Assembly (NCBI GenBank): GCA_034440615.1
Contig: JAOTOM010005155.1
Coordinates: forward strand, 894,001 to 958,000
Reading direction: 5' to 3'
Length of the DNA: 64,000 nucleotides
Origin: Ashinkailepas kermadecensis
Lineage: Eukaryota > Arthropoda > Thecostraca > Neolepadidae
This document shows positions 14,052-26,300 of the stretch, piece by piece. The notes below the pieces were generated by a model, which ran no database searches, was not told where the DNA came from, and saw only the letters and a list, made by a program, of their open reading frames with translations. A program made the position numbers and the translations under genes. Every line of letters starts with the position of its first letter. The first letter of the stretch is position 1.

Positions 14052-16400
14052 TTGGAGTCCCGTCGACAGTCCCGTCGACAGTCCCACCGACAGTCCCGCC
14101 GATGGTCCCGCCGATGGTCCCGCCGACAGTCCCGTCGACAGTCCCACCGACAGTCCCGCCGATGGTCCCGCCGATGGTCCCGCCGGCAGTCCCACCAACA
14201 GTCCCACCGACAGTCCCGCCGATGGTCCTGCCGACGATCCCGCAGCTACACCCCACCGCCAGTGTGCCGCTGGTCCAGTCGCCAGTCCTGCAGCTACAGT
14301 GTGCCGCTGGTCCCGCAGCTACACCCCACCGCCAGTGTGCCGCAGGTCCCGCAGCTACACCCCACCGTCAGCGTGCCGCAGGTCCCGCAGCTACACCCCA
14401 CCGTCAGTGTGCCGCTGGTCCCACAGCTACACCCCACCGTCAGTGTACCGCTGGCCCCGCAATTACACCCCACCGTCAGTGTGCCGCTGGTCCCGCCGCC
14501 AGTCCCACAGCTACACCCCACCGTCAGTGTGCCGCTGGTCCCGCAGCTACACCCCACCGTCAGTTTGCCGCTGGCCCCGCAGCTACACCCCACCGTCAGT
14601 GTGCCGCTGGTCCCGCCGCCAGTCCCACAGCTACACCCCACCGTCAGTGTGCCGCTGGTCCCGCCGCCAGTCCCGCAGCTACACCCCACCGTCAGTGTGC
14701 CGCTGGTCCCGCAGCTACACCACACCGTCAGGGTGCCGCTGGTCCCGCAGCTACACCCCACCGTCAGTGTGCCGCTGGTCCCGCAGCTACACCCCACCGT
14801 CAGTGTGCCGCTGGTCCCGCAGCTACACCCCACCGTCAGGTGCCGCTGGCCCCACAGCTACACCCCACCGTCAGTGTGCCGCTGGTCCCGCCGCCAGTCC
14901 CACAGCTACACCCCACCGTCAGTGTGCCGTTGGTCCCGCAGCTACACCCCACCGTCAGTGTGCCGCCAGTCCCGCAGCTACACCCCACCGTCAGTGTGCC
15001 GCTGGTCCCGCAGCTACACCCCACCGTCGGTGTGCCGCTGGTTCCGCAGCTACACCCCACCGTCAGTGTGCCGCTGGTCCCGCAGCTACACCACACCGCC
15101 AGTGTGCCGCTGGTCCCGCAGCTACACCCCACCGCCAGTGTGTCGCTGGTCCCGCCGCCAGTCCCACAGCTACATCCCACCGTCAGTGTGCCGCTGGTCC
15201 CGCAGCTACACCCCACCGTCAGTGTGCCGCTGGTCCCGCCGCCAGTCCCACAGCTACACCCCACCGTCAGTGTGCCGCTGGTCCCGCAGCTACACCCCAC
15301 CGTCAGTGTGCCGCTGGTCCCGCAGCTACACCCCACCGCCAGTGTGCCGCAGGTCCCGCAGCTACACCCCACCGCCAGTGTGCCGCTGGTCCCGCAGCTA
15401 CACCCCACCGTCAGTGTGCCGCTGGTCCCGCCGCTACACCCCACCGTCAGTGTGCCGCTGGTCCCGCAGCTGCACCCCACCGTCAGTGTGCCGCTGGTCC
15501 CGCAGCTACACCCCACCGTCAGTGTGCCGCTGGTCCCGCAGCTACACCCCACCGTCAGCGTGTCGCTGGTCCCGCCGCAGGTCCCGCAGCTACACCCCAC
15601 CGCCAGTGTGCCGCTGGTCCCGCCGCCAGTCCCACAGCTACACCCCACCGCCAGTGTGCCGCTGGTCCCGCAGCTACACCCCACCGTCAGTGTGCCGCTG
15701 GTCCCGCAGCTACACCCCACCGTCAGTGTGCCGCCAGTCCCGCAGCTACACCCCACCGTCAGTGTGCCGCTGGTCCCGCAGCTACACCCCACCGTCAGTG
15801 TGCCGCTGGTCCCGCAGCCACACCCCACCGTCAGTGTGCCGCTGGTCCCGCAGCTACACCACACCGTCAGTGTGCCGCTGGTCCCGCAGCTACACCCCAC
15901 CGTCAGTGTGCCGCTGGTCCCGCAGCTACACCCCACCGTCAGTGTGCCGCAGGTCCCGCAGCCAGTCCCGCAGCTACACCCCACCGTCAGTGTGCCGCTG
16001 GTCCCGCAGCTACACCCCACCGTCAGTGTGCCGCTGGTCCCGCAGCTACACCCCACCGTCAGTGTGCCGCTGGTCCCGCAGCTACACCCCACCGTCAGTG
16101 TGCCGCTGGTCCCGCAGCTACACCCCACCGTCAGTGTGCCGCTGGTCCCGCAGCTACACCCCACCGTCAGTGTGCCGCTGGTCACGCAGCTACACCCCAC
16201 CGTCAGTGTGCCGCTGGTCCCGCAGCTACACCCCACCGTCAGTGTGCCGCTGGTCCCGCAGCTACACCCCACCGTCAGTGTGCCGCTGGTCCCGCAGCTA
16301 CACCCCACCGTCAGTGTGCCGCTGGTCCCGCAGCTATACCCCACCGTCAGTGTGCCGCTGGTCCCGCAGCTACACCCCACCGTCAATGTGCCGCGACTCC
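14052..16400. repeat. Large minisatellite: 12-bp units, then about 55-60 copies of a 36-bp unit
   Basis: The first 190 bp are 12-bp units of the type GTCCCGCCGATG or GTCCCACCGACA. From about 14240 the 36-bp unit built from CCGTCAGTGTGCCGCTGG and TCCCGCAGCTACACCCCA takes over, with some units carrying an inserted CCGCCAGTCCCACAG. The unit has no stop in any forward frame and the period is 12 codons, so all three + frames and one - frame stay open for over 700 codons. No start context, splice signal or domain supports translation. Confidence 0.95.
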
Positions 16401-16439
16401 CGCCATATGCCATCACGCCTCGCGTGGCTACCAACGGTT

Positions 16440-17052
16440 TGCTCGGTGGTGAGTGTACGGTGGTGAGGCGGAGTGTACGGTAGTGAGGTGGAGTGTACGA
16501 TGGTGAGGCGGAGTGTACGGTGGTGAGGCGGAGTGTACGGCGGTGAGGCGGATTGTACGGTGGTGAGGCGGAGTGTACGGTGGTGAGGCGGAGTGTACGG
16601 CGGTGAGGCGGATTGTACGGTGGTGAGGCGGAGTGTACGGTAGTGAGGCGGAGTGTATGGTGGTGAGGCGGAGTGTACGGTGGTGAGGCGGAGTGTACGG
16701 TGGTGAGGCGGAGTGTACGGTGGTGAGGCGGAGTGGACGGTGGTGAGGCGGAGTGGACGGTAGTGAGGCGGAATGGACGGTGGTGAGGCAGAGTGGTACG
16801 GTGGTGAGGCGGAGTGTATGGTGGTGAGGCGGAGTGGACGGTGGTGAGGCGGAGTGGAAGGTGGTAAGGCGGAGTGTACGGTGGTGAGGCGGAGTGTACG
16901 GTGGTGAGGCGGAGTGGACGGTGGTGAGGCGGAGTGGACGGTGGTGAGGCGGAGTGTACGGTAGTGAGGCGGAGTGTATGGTGGTGAGGCGGAGTGTACG
17001 GTGGTGAGGCGGAGTGTACGGTGGTGAGGCGGAGTGTGCGGTGGTGAGGCGG
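16440..17052. repeat. 20-bp minisatellite (GGTGGTGAGGCGGAGTGTAC)
   Basis: About 30 copies of the 20-bp unit, with variants TGGACGG, TATGG and TAGTGAGG. The array stops about 230 bp before the first coding exon of the DDR gene, so it lies in or next to that gene's 5' region. Confidence 0.95.
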
Positions 17053-17283
17053 CCACCTTTCAGGTACTCTCACTCCGTGATCCGGCCGACAAACAACGGA
17101 GGTCACGAAGAGCACGTGATCCCACACAGGAACACCGGTGGCTGGGCTCGGCAGCCATTCGGCCGACGGAGAACCATTGACAGTGCATGACGCTGATTGT
17201 CTGCTGCAGTGACGGTCTTGCAGACGGTGACGGTCGATGTTGCCTTGCAGCCGGCGTCGCTCGCGTCCAGAACAGCCGCTGAC

Positions 17284-17362
17284 ATGGGACTGCAGGGAGC
17301 ACTAGCTGTGGTGCTGGCCGCTGTATCCCAACTGGCTACGTGTGGTGTCGCCCTCTCCCTAG
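17284..17362 (+). CDS. DDR coding exon 1: signal peptide
   Basis: The ATG at 17284 has G at -3 and G at +4 and is the first ATG in this frame. It opens a short hydrophobic leader, MGLQGALAVVLAAV, followed by SQLATCGVALSL, typical of a secretory signal peptide. The donor AG|GTGAGT ends the exon after the first base of a Gly codon (phase 1), matching the two-base start of exon 2. The next residues in the spliced product are Gln-Cys, where the discoidin domain begins. Splicing to an exon 4.5 kb away is inferred from phase and protein order, not shown by a transcript. Confidence 0.8.
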
Positions 17363-20300
17363 GTGAGTGGTCTCTCGACGGCCTCAACGGGTGCTCCTGT
17401 CCCGTCGACGTGGTGGCTGACCAAAGCCGAACGGACACTCGAGTATGGCCATGCAAGCCGAGCCAAAATTGCAAAATTGAAGCGAACTCTCGACTAAATG
17501 CCGGTACATAGATCAGACGCTATATGATCAACATGGTCGATGTGCCCTAAAGCCCAAATAGCTAAGATCAAACGCATCTGCTACCTTATTGATTTGGATA
17601 TGGCTAACTTGATCGGTATTAAGCTTCAAAATTGAAAAATAACTTCAGCGTAAAGTAAGCAATGATTATGGGCGCAAGGAAGGGTAACTGCTTTGTGAGT
17701 TCGCTACTTTTGGCCATCTCTAGCCATTTCAAAATGTTTCAAAATGTGTCACAGCACACATGGCAGGAGTTAGCTTTGCATTAAGCATTTTGGGCAAATA
17801 TGAAGTTTACTTGGTCCAATATTAGTCGTAGTAAAGTGTAAACCTCGATTACTGCTGTCGTTCCCTATTTAACCCTATTCCCATGCCCATTGCTCGATTT
17901 CAGAGCACGCACTCTGGAAAATAATGAACTAAATGTGCAGTGACCCGGTATGGTTTCAGTGACCCGGTATGGTTTCAGTGACCCGGTATGGTTTCAGTGA
18001 CCCGGTATGGTTTCAATGCATTATCATGTAGTCAGGCGGATGCAACCTGCCACATTCGAAACGTGGCTCACTGGGATGGCAATGGATAATAATGATACGC
18101 TTTAATTTCAGTTTGTTAAATGCCTCTCGTGCAGATAGAACGAATCAGGTGTGTGCATGTATCAACTTTGATGATGACAGCAAGCATTTTCTCATTTCCT
18201 CTCGGCTTGGAACCGACATTCTGTACGCAACTTGGTCATACATTACAAATAAGGTGTGTTCTAAATCTAGCTCTGTTGTATTGAACCAGATGTCGACGTG
18301 CGCAACCGTCAGCTTAATTCGTCAGCTCAACCGTCAGCTTAATGCAATGTGTGCAGCCATCAAAATTCCCCCAATTCCATTTCCCTGATATTTTTTTCGG
18401 AAGCATTATCACATCAAGAAGAATGTGTCTAGGAACACCATTACCATCCTATCAATACCATGAACACCATCCTAACGCATATCCGTTTTTTGTACAGCAC
18501 AGTGCTGGATGCATCAATGCGCGATGTGACTTGTGAAAAATGGAAAATAGCATAGCATGCCTTCTTCAATCTCTCCCCGGTACCGCCTCTAGCGACATTA
18601 AAGAGCATAGTTCTTGAAAGTTGATTGGAAAGAAAACGAATAAGTGGGAACATTAATCACGTTTCAAAGGCTCAGAAATGAAAGTGGTACGGAAATGATG
18701 CCGGAAAAATAATCTCAGGGAGCGGATTGCACACCAACCCCGCACAAGAATAGTTAATCTGAGCATGGCAAGACGAGCTGATAAACATAATTTGCCTGTA
18801 GATGTTTTAAGCTTTAAATGTGATGTCATGGAGAAGCTCAGCAGGCCCCTTGGCTGCACTGAAGTAGAGTAGACGTGACGCATGTTTGGAATATATATGA
18901 ATAGTGCATTCAAGGAAACTGGAAATGTCATATTTCCATGGGAACAGAAATTTGACTTCAAATTGAATAATGTTATTTTACAACGCTGTTTCTGTGAAGA
19001 AAAAAAACACTATTTTATTTGCGACGTATTAGACTTGTTCTTTGGTTCCTTTTTCCTTTTTCTCTTTGGTCTTTCGTCATTTGTTGTGGTGCCAGTTGGA
19101 TCACAAGCTGATGAGTATCATGAGAGAGCGAAGAATACGATTTCACATTGCTCTCTGGCGTATATAACATCTGCAATGCATAATGTCTGAATATATGCGA
19201 TTGATCAACCACGATTGCATACCTGCAGTAAGATCGCAGAAAAGTCCTGATGATTCGTGGACGTGGCGCTAATGTACAAAAAAGCCAATGTATTTTAATA
19301 GCCTTCCTTCGCACACATGCACATCGCACGTCAATTGGATGGAGTGGGCACGCATATGTGGTACTGGACCGCCACGTTAGTGCTTATGGCGACCAACTGG
19401 CGAACACGGATACACGGCGTACCGCGCGATTGGTCAGCACGAGCTGACTTCACCCAGCCAGCAACCACTTCCTAGTAGCACATACATGTGTGAAAAATAT
19501 GTTACATGTGGACTAGGGCGCCCAAGAGTACGAATTCGAGACGATGGGGAATAAGGTGGACCTCCATCTTTGCCACTTGCCACTTGCCAGTATCGACACG
19601 ACTGACATCCTGACACGAGGGAGCAGGGATGGAGCGTCTGCTGCCACTGCAGCGGGCACGCTTTGTCGGCACACTTGTGCCGTGTCTGTGGTGCAGTTGC
19701 ACCTACATATGTGCGGTTCGAGCCCGATCGCACCGTTCGACACCTTCCGATCTTTTGTCTCCCCTTTACAACAAGATTGTACTTGAAGAAGAGCACGATA
19801 CTTGAAGTCAGTGCACAATGCAGCACACCACCTCTGCATGAAATCCCAGCAGACGACCTTTACGTTTTGACTTCAGCGGTTTGGTGTGCTTTACCTGGAG
19901 TATCCGATTAGCCGTCACGTACAAACTGGCTTGTGGTGGATATATGCACACTCGAATTATTGATTCCAATGCTCTTTGGCCCATGGGAGAAACGTTCGAT
20001 GTAAGGAAGTACGACTGCAGCAACAGCTGATCTCAATGTACAGATAGCAGACCAACTTCACACTCAAACATCCAACAATAGAGTTAAGCTGGCAGCTGTG
20101 AACCACCATTTGGCAACCGGTTAGACGGCCGATATCGATCTGTAAAATGTTGCCAGCACCGATTTGTGTGATTGGTGCAGAGTTGTCTGCTGACAGTTCT
20201 GCACGGATTATCGCAGAATAAGTACAGATCCGTCCCGATGACTCAGCAATGTTTCCCGATGGTCAAGGCTACATTCCTGCTTTGGGCCTATATGCATACA

Positions 20301-23300
20301 GGGCGAAGGAAGAGCAGTTTAAAGCTCATCCCGGTAAATTGCATAAGTATTCACACGTCAGTACCGACAAAAACATTTCAGGTTGTCTTGCTGAGGGTAG
20401 CTTGAAGCATCTATTGCGGCTCTTGTCATACCATTTAGTTGCTAATGGCGTTAGATGACGTAAGTTTGCTATAAAGCCACGTTAAACCGTCGTATTTGCT
20501 GTTCAGCTAACAGTTCCGGTAACAATATCAACAAAGCCACGTCAACTCACATGACGTCACTGAATCACTCATGTGACATTTAGTCCATTGGCACCAAATG
20601 AATAACACGCTTCTCAATCCGATATAACATGAAAGTTCTTGGGAGCATATCTAAACACTCCGCGATCCCCATTGATAGGATAGCATGCTTCATCATTCGC
20701 ACATGATATCTGGTGTTGGTGAAGTATGCGGGACTACCCCTTTGACGCTATCAATCACATGTGGTAGGTGAAGGCTGCTTTGATATCGGATGAACCAGGA
20801 TACAACCCTCCAACCTATTAAAGATGGAGGTCATCTAATCCGGCGGCAGTTTTTGAGACCTTAGAGGTCGGGGAGTTAGATTTTGCTCCGCCCCAGGCGG
20901 TCGTGTGTAATGAACTCACCCAGATGATCGCTGATTAGTCGGATCATTTGCTACGAACATTGAAATTTCCGAGATGTGTGTCCTTATGCCAGACGAAGTA
21001 AATCCACTGGCTTCGAACTTAAGTACGTCATGCAGAGTTGGTCAAATCGATGAATGGTGTCTCTGGAATATGTGCACTTCCCTCGGATGTGCCGATAAAA
21101 AGCGTAGGGTAACTTGTCCATGCGAAAGAGCTCACTACATTTACCAAGATACAGCTAGCTTGGGACAGAACGCCCGAGTTCACGTACCTCTGCTAAATAT
21201 TACAAGCATGCAAGGCAGGCGAAATGCCTCTTGGGCACCTTTTCCAGAAAAGTTTACATTTTCCTAACGTGCCAGGGCAGTAACCTGGTATGGCCTGAGC
21301 AGTGCCGTTATGCTTCCCAGAGGGCATCAGAGGTTGTGTCATTCAAATTTGCGTCAGATATTATTCATTTATTTACTTGGTGATTTTTCCGGAGTCCACA
21401 GGTTATGGCTATGATGCATACCACATCAATTCGCATTACTTGTGCATGTGTAGAATGGATATGCTACTATTCCTTGATTTGATATTCCTTGAAGTTTGGA
21501 AAATAAAACAAGTCCCTTTGGTGAATAGCCCAATATCTCAAATCTCTATGAGTGGGTGACCCAATGCCCCGGGGCAGTTACAGTGTCAGTGAGCCGATGC
21601 CCCATGTCAGTGAGCGATGTCCCCATGTCAGTGAGCTGATGTTCCTATGTCAGTGAGCGGATGTCCCCGGACAGCTACAGTATTAGTGAGCCGATGTTCC
21701 CATGCCAGTGAGCCGATGTCCCCATGTCAGTGAGCGATGTCCCCATGTCAGTGAGCCAATGTCCCCATGTCAGTGAGCGATGTCCCCATGTCAGTGAGCT
21801 GATGTTCCTATGTCAGTGAGCCCTCTTCCCCATATCCCCATGTGCCCGCGTCAGTGAGCCGATGCGGCCGTGTCAGTGCAGCGCGCCGTTCGGCAGGCCA
21901 GTGCGACCAGCCGCTGGGCATGGAGTCGGGCGCCATCGCCGACGGCCAGATCACGGCCAGCTCGTCGCACAACGGCAACAGCGTGGGCCCGCAGAGCGGC
22001 CGCATCCGCACCGAGCACCGCGGCGGCGCCTGGTGCCCGCTGGCGGTGATCGCCGACGGCGTGCACGAGTACCTGCAGATCGACCTGGGCCGCGTCACCG
22101 TCGTCACCGGCGCCGAGACGCAGGGCCGCTTCGGCAACGGGCGCGGCGTCGAGTGGGCCGAGCGCTACTCGCTGCAGTACTGGCGGCCCGACGTCGGCTG
22201 GCGCAACTACACCAACCGCACCGGCCACCGGCTGCTCGCCGGCAACGCCAACTCCTACCTGGCGCACAAGAGCACGCTCAGCCCGCCGCTGATCGCGTCG
22301 CGCGTGCGTCTGGTGCCGCGCAGCTCGCACCCGCGCACCGTCTGCCTGCGCGCCGAGCTCTACGGCTGTCCGTACACGGGTACGTCGGGTACTGTCCGTA
22401 CCTGGTCTGTTGGGTACTGTCGGTACGGCAGTCGTACACGGGTGCGTCGGGTACTCTGTCCATGCCTGGTCTGTTGGGTACTGTCGGTACCTGGCCTGTT
22501 GGGTACTGTCGGTACGGCAGCCGTACACGGGTACGTCGAGTACTGTCCATACCTGGTCTGTTGGGTACTGTCGGTACGGCAGCCGAACACGGGTGCGTCG
22601 GGTACTGTCCATGCCTGGTCTGTTGGGTACTGTCGGTACCCGGCCTGTTGGGTACTGTCCGTACGGCAGCCGTACACGGGTACGTCGGGTACTGTCCATA
22701 CTTGGTCTGGAGGGTGCTACCGGTACGGCGGCGGTAGACGGGTATGTCACCAGCCTGGGCGTGGGTACAGTAGTGGCCCTGTCCTGGTATCCGTGCCCAG
22801 GTAGGTCAGATGTTTGGCCTGTATGCTGGCTCTGTACAACTGCGCCAACACAAGTACAGTACCGGCCCTGCAGAGCATACAGCACCGGGCCTGAATATGC
22901 ATGCACATATAGTACCGCCCTGCATACACAGGGCGGTACTTACAGCACTGACACTGCATATGTATGTACATACAGTACCGGGCATGCATACGTATGCACA
23001 TAGAGCACCGGCCATGTATGCAAAGGGCGGTACTTATAACATCGCCACTGCAAATGTATGTACATACAGCACCGGCCCTGCATAGGTGCATTCAGCATTA
23101 GCCATACGCAAAAATCCTTAGACAGGTGTCACCGTGCCTCCATAGATCAGTGGACGATATGCCATTCCGCACAGAGTTATGCACGCCGGATACCGACTGT
23201 TCAAGAGTGCAATGGGGTCAGGACATGCAAGCCCCCCACGCATCTCAATGGACAGCGGACATTTGAGCGCCGTTCGTTTGTTGCACCACATCATAAACAT

Positions 23301-26300
23301 ACAGACACAATGGTAAAACCTGTAATTTATCTGCGGTTGATGTTGTACTGTGAGCAATAGCTTGGTAAGATTACTCATTGTGCGCTGGTCGTTCAATGAG
23401 CTTGGTTTCGAAGCAGGCGATCCGCCCTTCCTGCCAGCATGCCAGAGATATAGGTCGCGCAGATTTATGCGAGATAAAATGATGTGTTGCACACGACTAC
23501 AAGTGGTCTTCGAGCCCCGTTAGACATGAGCGAATCACGAGAATACTATGCACCGCAATCACCCTGCCGAACTCCGCACGAGCTGAATTCAGCTCGTGCG
23601 GAGAACCACTTTCGGTGCGGAGAAGCTGTTGGCAAATACGAATGGAAGCGAATCACGTGCGGCGCTGTGAATCACGGTGTCGCTATGTTCCAGATGGCAT
23701 TGAAAGCTACAGGATGGACAGGCCGGACCGCAGTCGACCTGACCTGACCTATGACGGTGTGGCGACGGCCGATGTCATGGAGAATGGACTCGGCCAGCTC
23801 TCCGACGGACACGAGGGTACAAATGACGTCACAAGTAGGTGCCTCACTGCATCTGTAGTACCAATTGACATAGCTCCCAGAAATGTTTTCGTGTCGAATG
23901 CATCGCGTGTGTTGGATGTGTCAAGTGATAGCCCTTGTTTGGTGTAGTTGATCACATCGTTTGACCACCACAGTCACAAACATGGATCGCAGATTAAGGC
24001 CTTCATTTACAATAACAAGTTCTGGGTAAGCCTGACTGAGATACGTCATACATAGCATACACCCTCATAGGGATTTGAGCTCGGGGAAAATATCTGGGAA
24101 AGCTTATTTCCGGTTTTTTTCGTGATCAGAGTCTGTGTGTATCAGTCATAATCCTGACCGGATGAATGGGGCTGACCGGGCATCTGGTGTAACCGGGTGT
24201 AACCGGGCATCCGGACTCTCCGACACCTGCCGTCAGTTTCCGTGGCACGCCAGGTGAATTCTGGCGGTAGCTTCTGGCGTGTCTTATTACGCCACCTGGC
24301 AAAGCCGGCCAAATCTCATCCGCACGATCACCGTCGGTCCGCAGTCAGCTGTCGATGGCTATGACGTCAGCCAGGCGTCACAGGCTCTGTCAGTGGCTGT
24401 ACGGTCGCTCTGTGAGTGGCTGTACGTGCCTTGGGCTGTGCAGTAGTCGGCCGGACGCACCAGCGATGGACGTGGTGCGTCGGACAGGCCGCCACCATGT
24501 CAGGGGATGTACAGGATAGCGGTTACCTGCGATAACCGTGTGCGCCTTCACGCACACTTTCCGGTGACTTGTTGGCTCGTCGAACTCGCCGGAGCCGGCT
24601 GCCGTCCGTGGAGAGGTGGCGGCGGGCAGCCAACCACTGTTCATGGGTGGTGCCGGTGACGATGGGTGGAATGTCCACTAAAACCGCCAGTTGTCCGCTG
24701 TGTCTTTGTTGGGCGGGCAGGGAGTGGCATATGCGCTCACTCGGCGGTCCACGCTCTGCAGCTAAAGCGGCTCGAATGGTGTTGATCCAGCTGAGCTGAG
24801 CGAGGGCTCAGGCTAGTCCCACCTAGTTGCTGGAGGCGCGGGGAGGTCAGTCGGGAGCCAATCCGAGAAACGGCATGACGTGCTGATCGCTGCTCCCAGC
24901 ACACCTCGATGTGCTGATCACTGCTCCCAGCACACCTCGATGTGCTGATCACTGCTGACAGCACACCTCGATGTGCTGATCACTGCTCCCAGCACACCTC
25001 GATGTGCTGATCACTGCTGACAGCACACCTCGATGTGCTGATGAGAAAGGTCACGTCGATAGCGTTGTCCGATTTCTTGGTAGAGGCTGGTGTTTGGGGT
25101 TGCAAGGCCGGAGTGGGTCGGCTGGGTGACCAGCCTCTGGGTTTCAGAGCCGGAGTGGGTTGGCTGGGTGACTAGCCTCTGGGTTTCAGAGCCGGAGTGG
25201 ATCGGCTGGGTGACTAGCCTCTGGGTTTCAGAGCCGAAGTGGGTCGGCTGGGTGACCAGCCTCTATGTTACAGAGCCGGAGTGGGTCGGCTGGGTGACCA
25301 GCCTCTATGTTACAGAGCCGGAGTGGGTCGGCTGGAAGAGGAAGCCTGGAGAACTGGTGACCATCACGTTTGTGTTCGACTCGGTTCGAGAAATGGAGGC
25401 CGTTTCCTTCCACGTCAGCAACCAGTTCACGGCTGGTATTAAGGTATGCGGATAGGAGAGCGGAACGATGAGTGACATCGTCGCATATTGAACACGTATG
25501 CTCCATGGACGCGTATTGACTGGCGATGCTCCAAATCACACACCTGCCGTAAAGATGAGGTGAACTGATCAATTGTTTTACTTTAAAATGTTTTTGTTCT
25601 AATTTTGCAGTTCACTGGTCGGAGGATCAGAAGAATTCCTGATCAGGCATATTATCACCAAAGTAATGGTGGTCGGAGTCCCCCCCCCACCGGTGGTGCA
25701 TCTCTACAGAGAATGGCCCCGTTGGTGTGTCTACTGAGAATAGCCTCGGGGATGAGTTGATCCAAACTCGTGACTCCGGCATCGTTCCCGCCCGAGGGCG
25801 GATCAGGTCATTTAACCACTCGGCCACACACACCATACTTCTGAATGCTGATTGAAAACTGGAAGCACTGGTGCGAAATTGCTAACTATTCTTGCCCGAA
25901 CAACGACCTATGATTAATTCTGTGAAATTAGAGTCGGAGATGTGGATTATGGCTGTGAGACTGACGAGTCACACGTGGCCACAAGCAACCGGGTGTTACG
26001 TGACGTCATCGACTGTCGACAGATGTTTAGCCGGGCCAGTCTGTTCTTCTCGGTGGACGACGTCGAGTACACTTCGGCACCACTCACCATTGAGCCGCCG
26101 GCTGACCGGATATTCGAGGACGCGCGCCGCCTCGAGTTGCGTCTGTACCGGCAGGTCGGCCGGTTTGTCAAGATCCAGTTGACTGCCGCCGAACAGTGGC
26201 TTCTGCTGTCCGAGATCACGTTCGAGAGCGGTGAGTGGTCCGGCGGAGCTGACCCTCAGGAGTGGTCAGTGACCCAGACCGGGTCACGTTCAAGAGCGGT

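Larger units (their letters stand above)
17363..21896 (+). other. DDR intron 1, 4.5 kb
   Basis: Mostly unique AT-rich sequence. It holds a 19-bp tandem repeat (17937-18016) and a 22-bp minisatellite (21562-21870) that runs up to exon 2. A 97-codon open frame with several Cys and Trp residues at about 20974-21267 is unexplained. No second gene is recognisable. Confidence 0.6.

Noticed and set aside
14240..16400. 36-bp repeats with CRISPR-like unit length
   Set aside because: Units are contiguous with no unique spacers, and the sequence is eukaryotic.
14052..16483. Open frames of about 700-800 codons on both strands
   Set aside because: They arise because the 36-bp unit has no stop and its period is a multiple of three. 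Overlapping frames are equally open and there is no domain.
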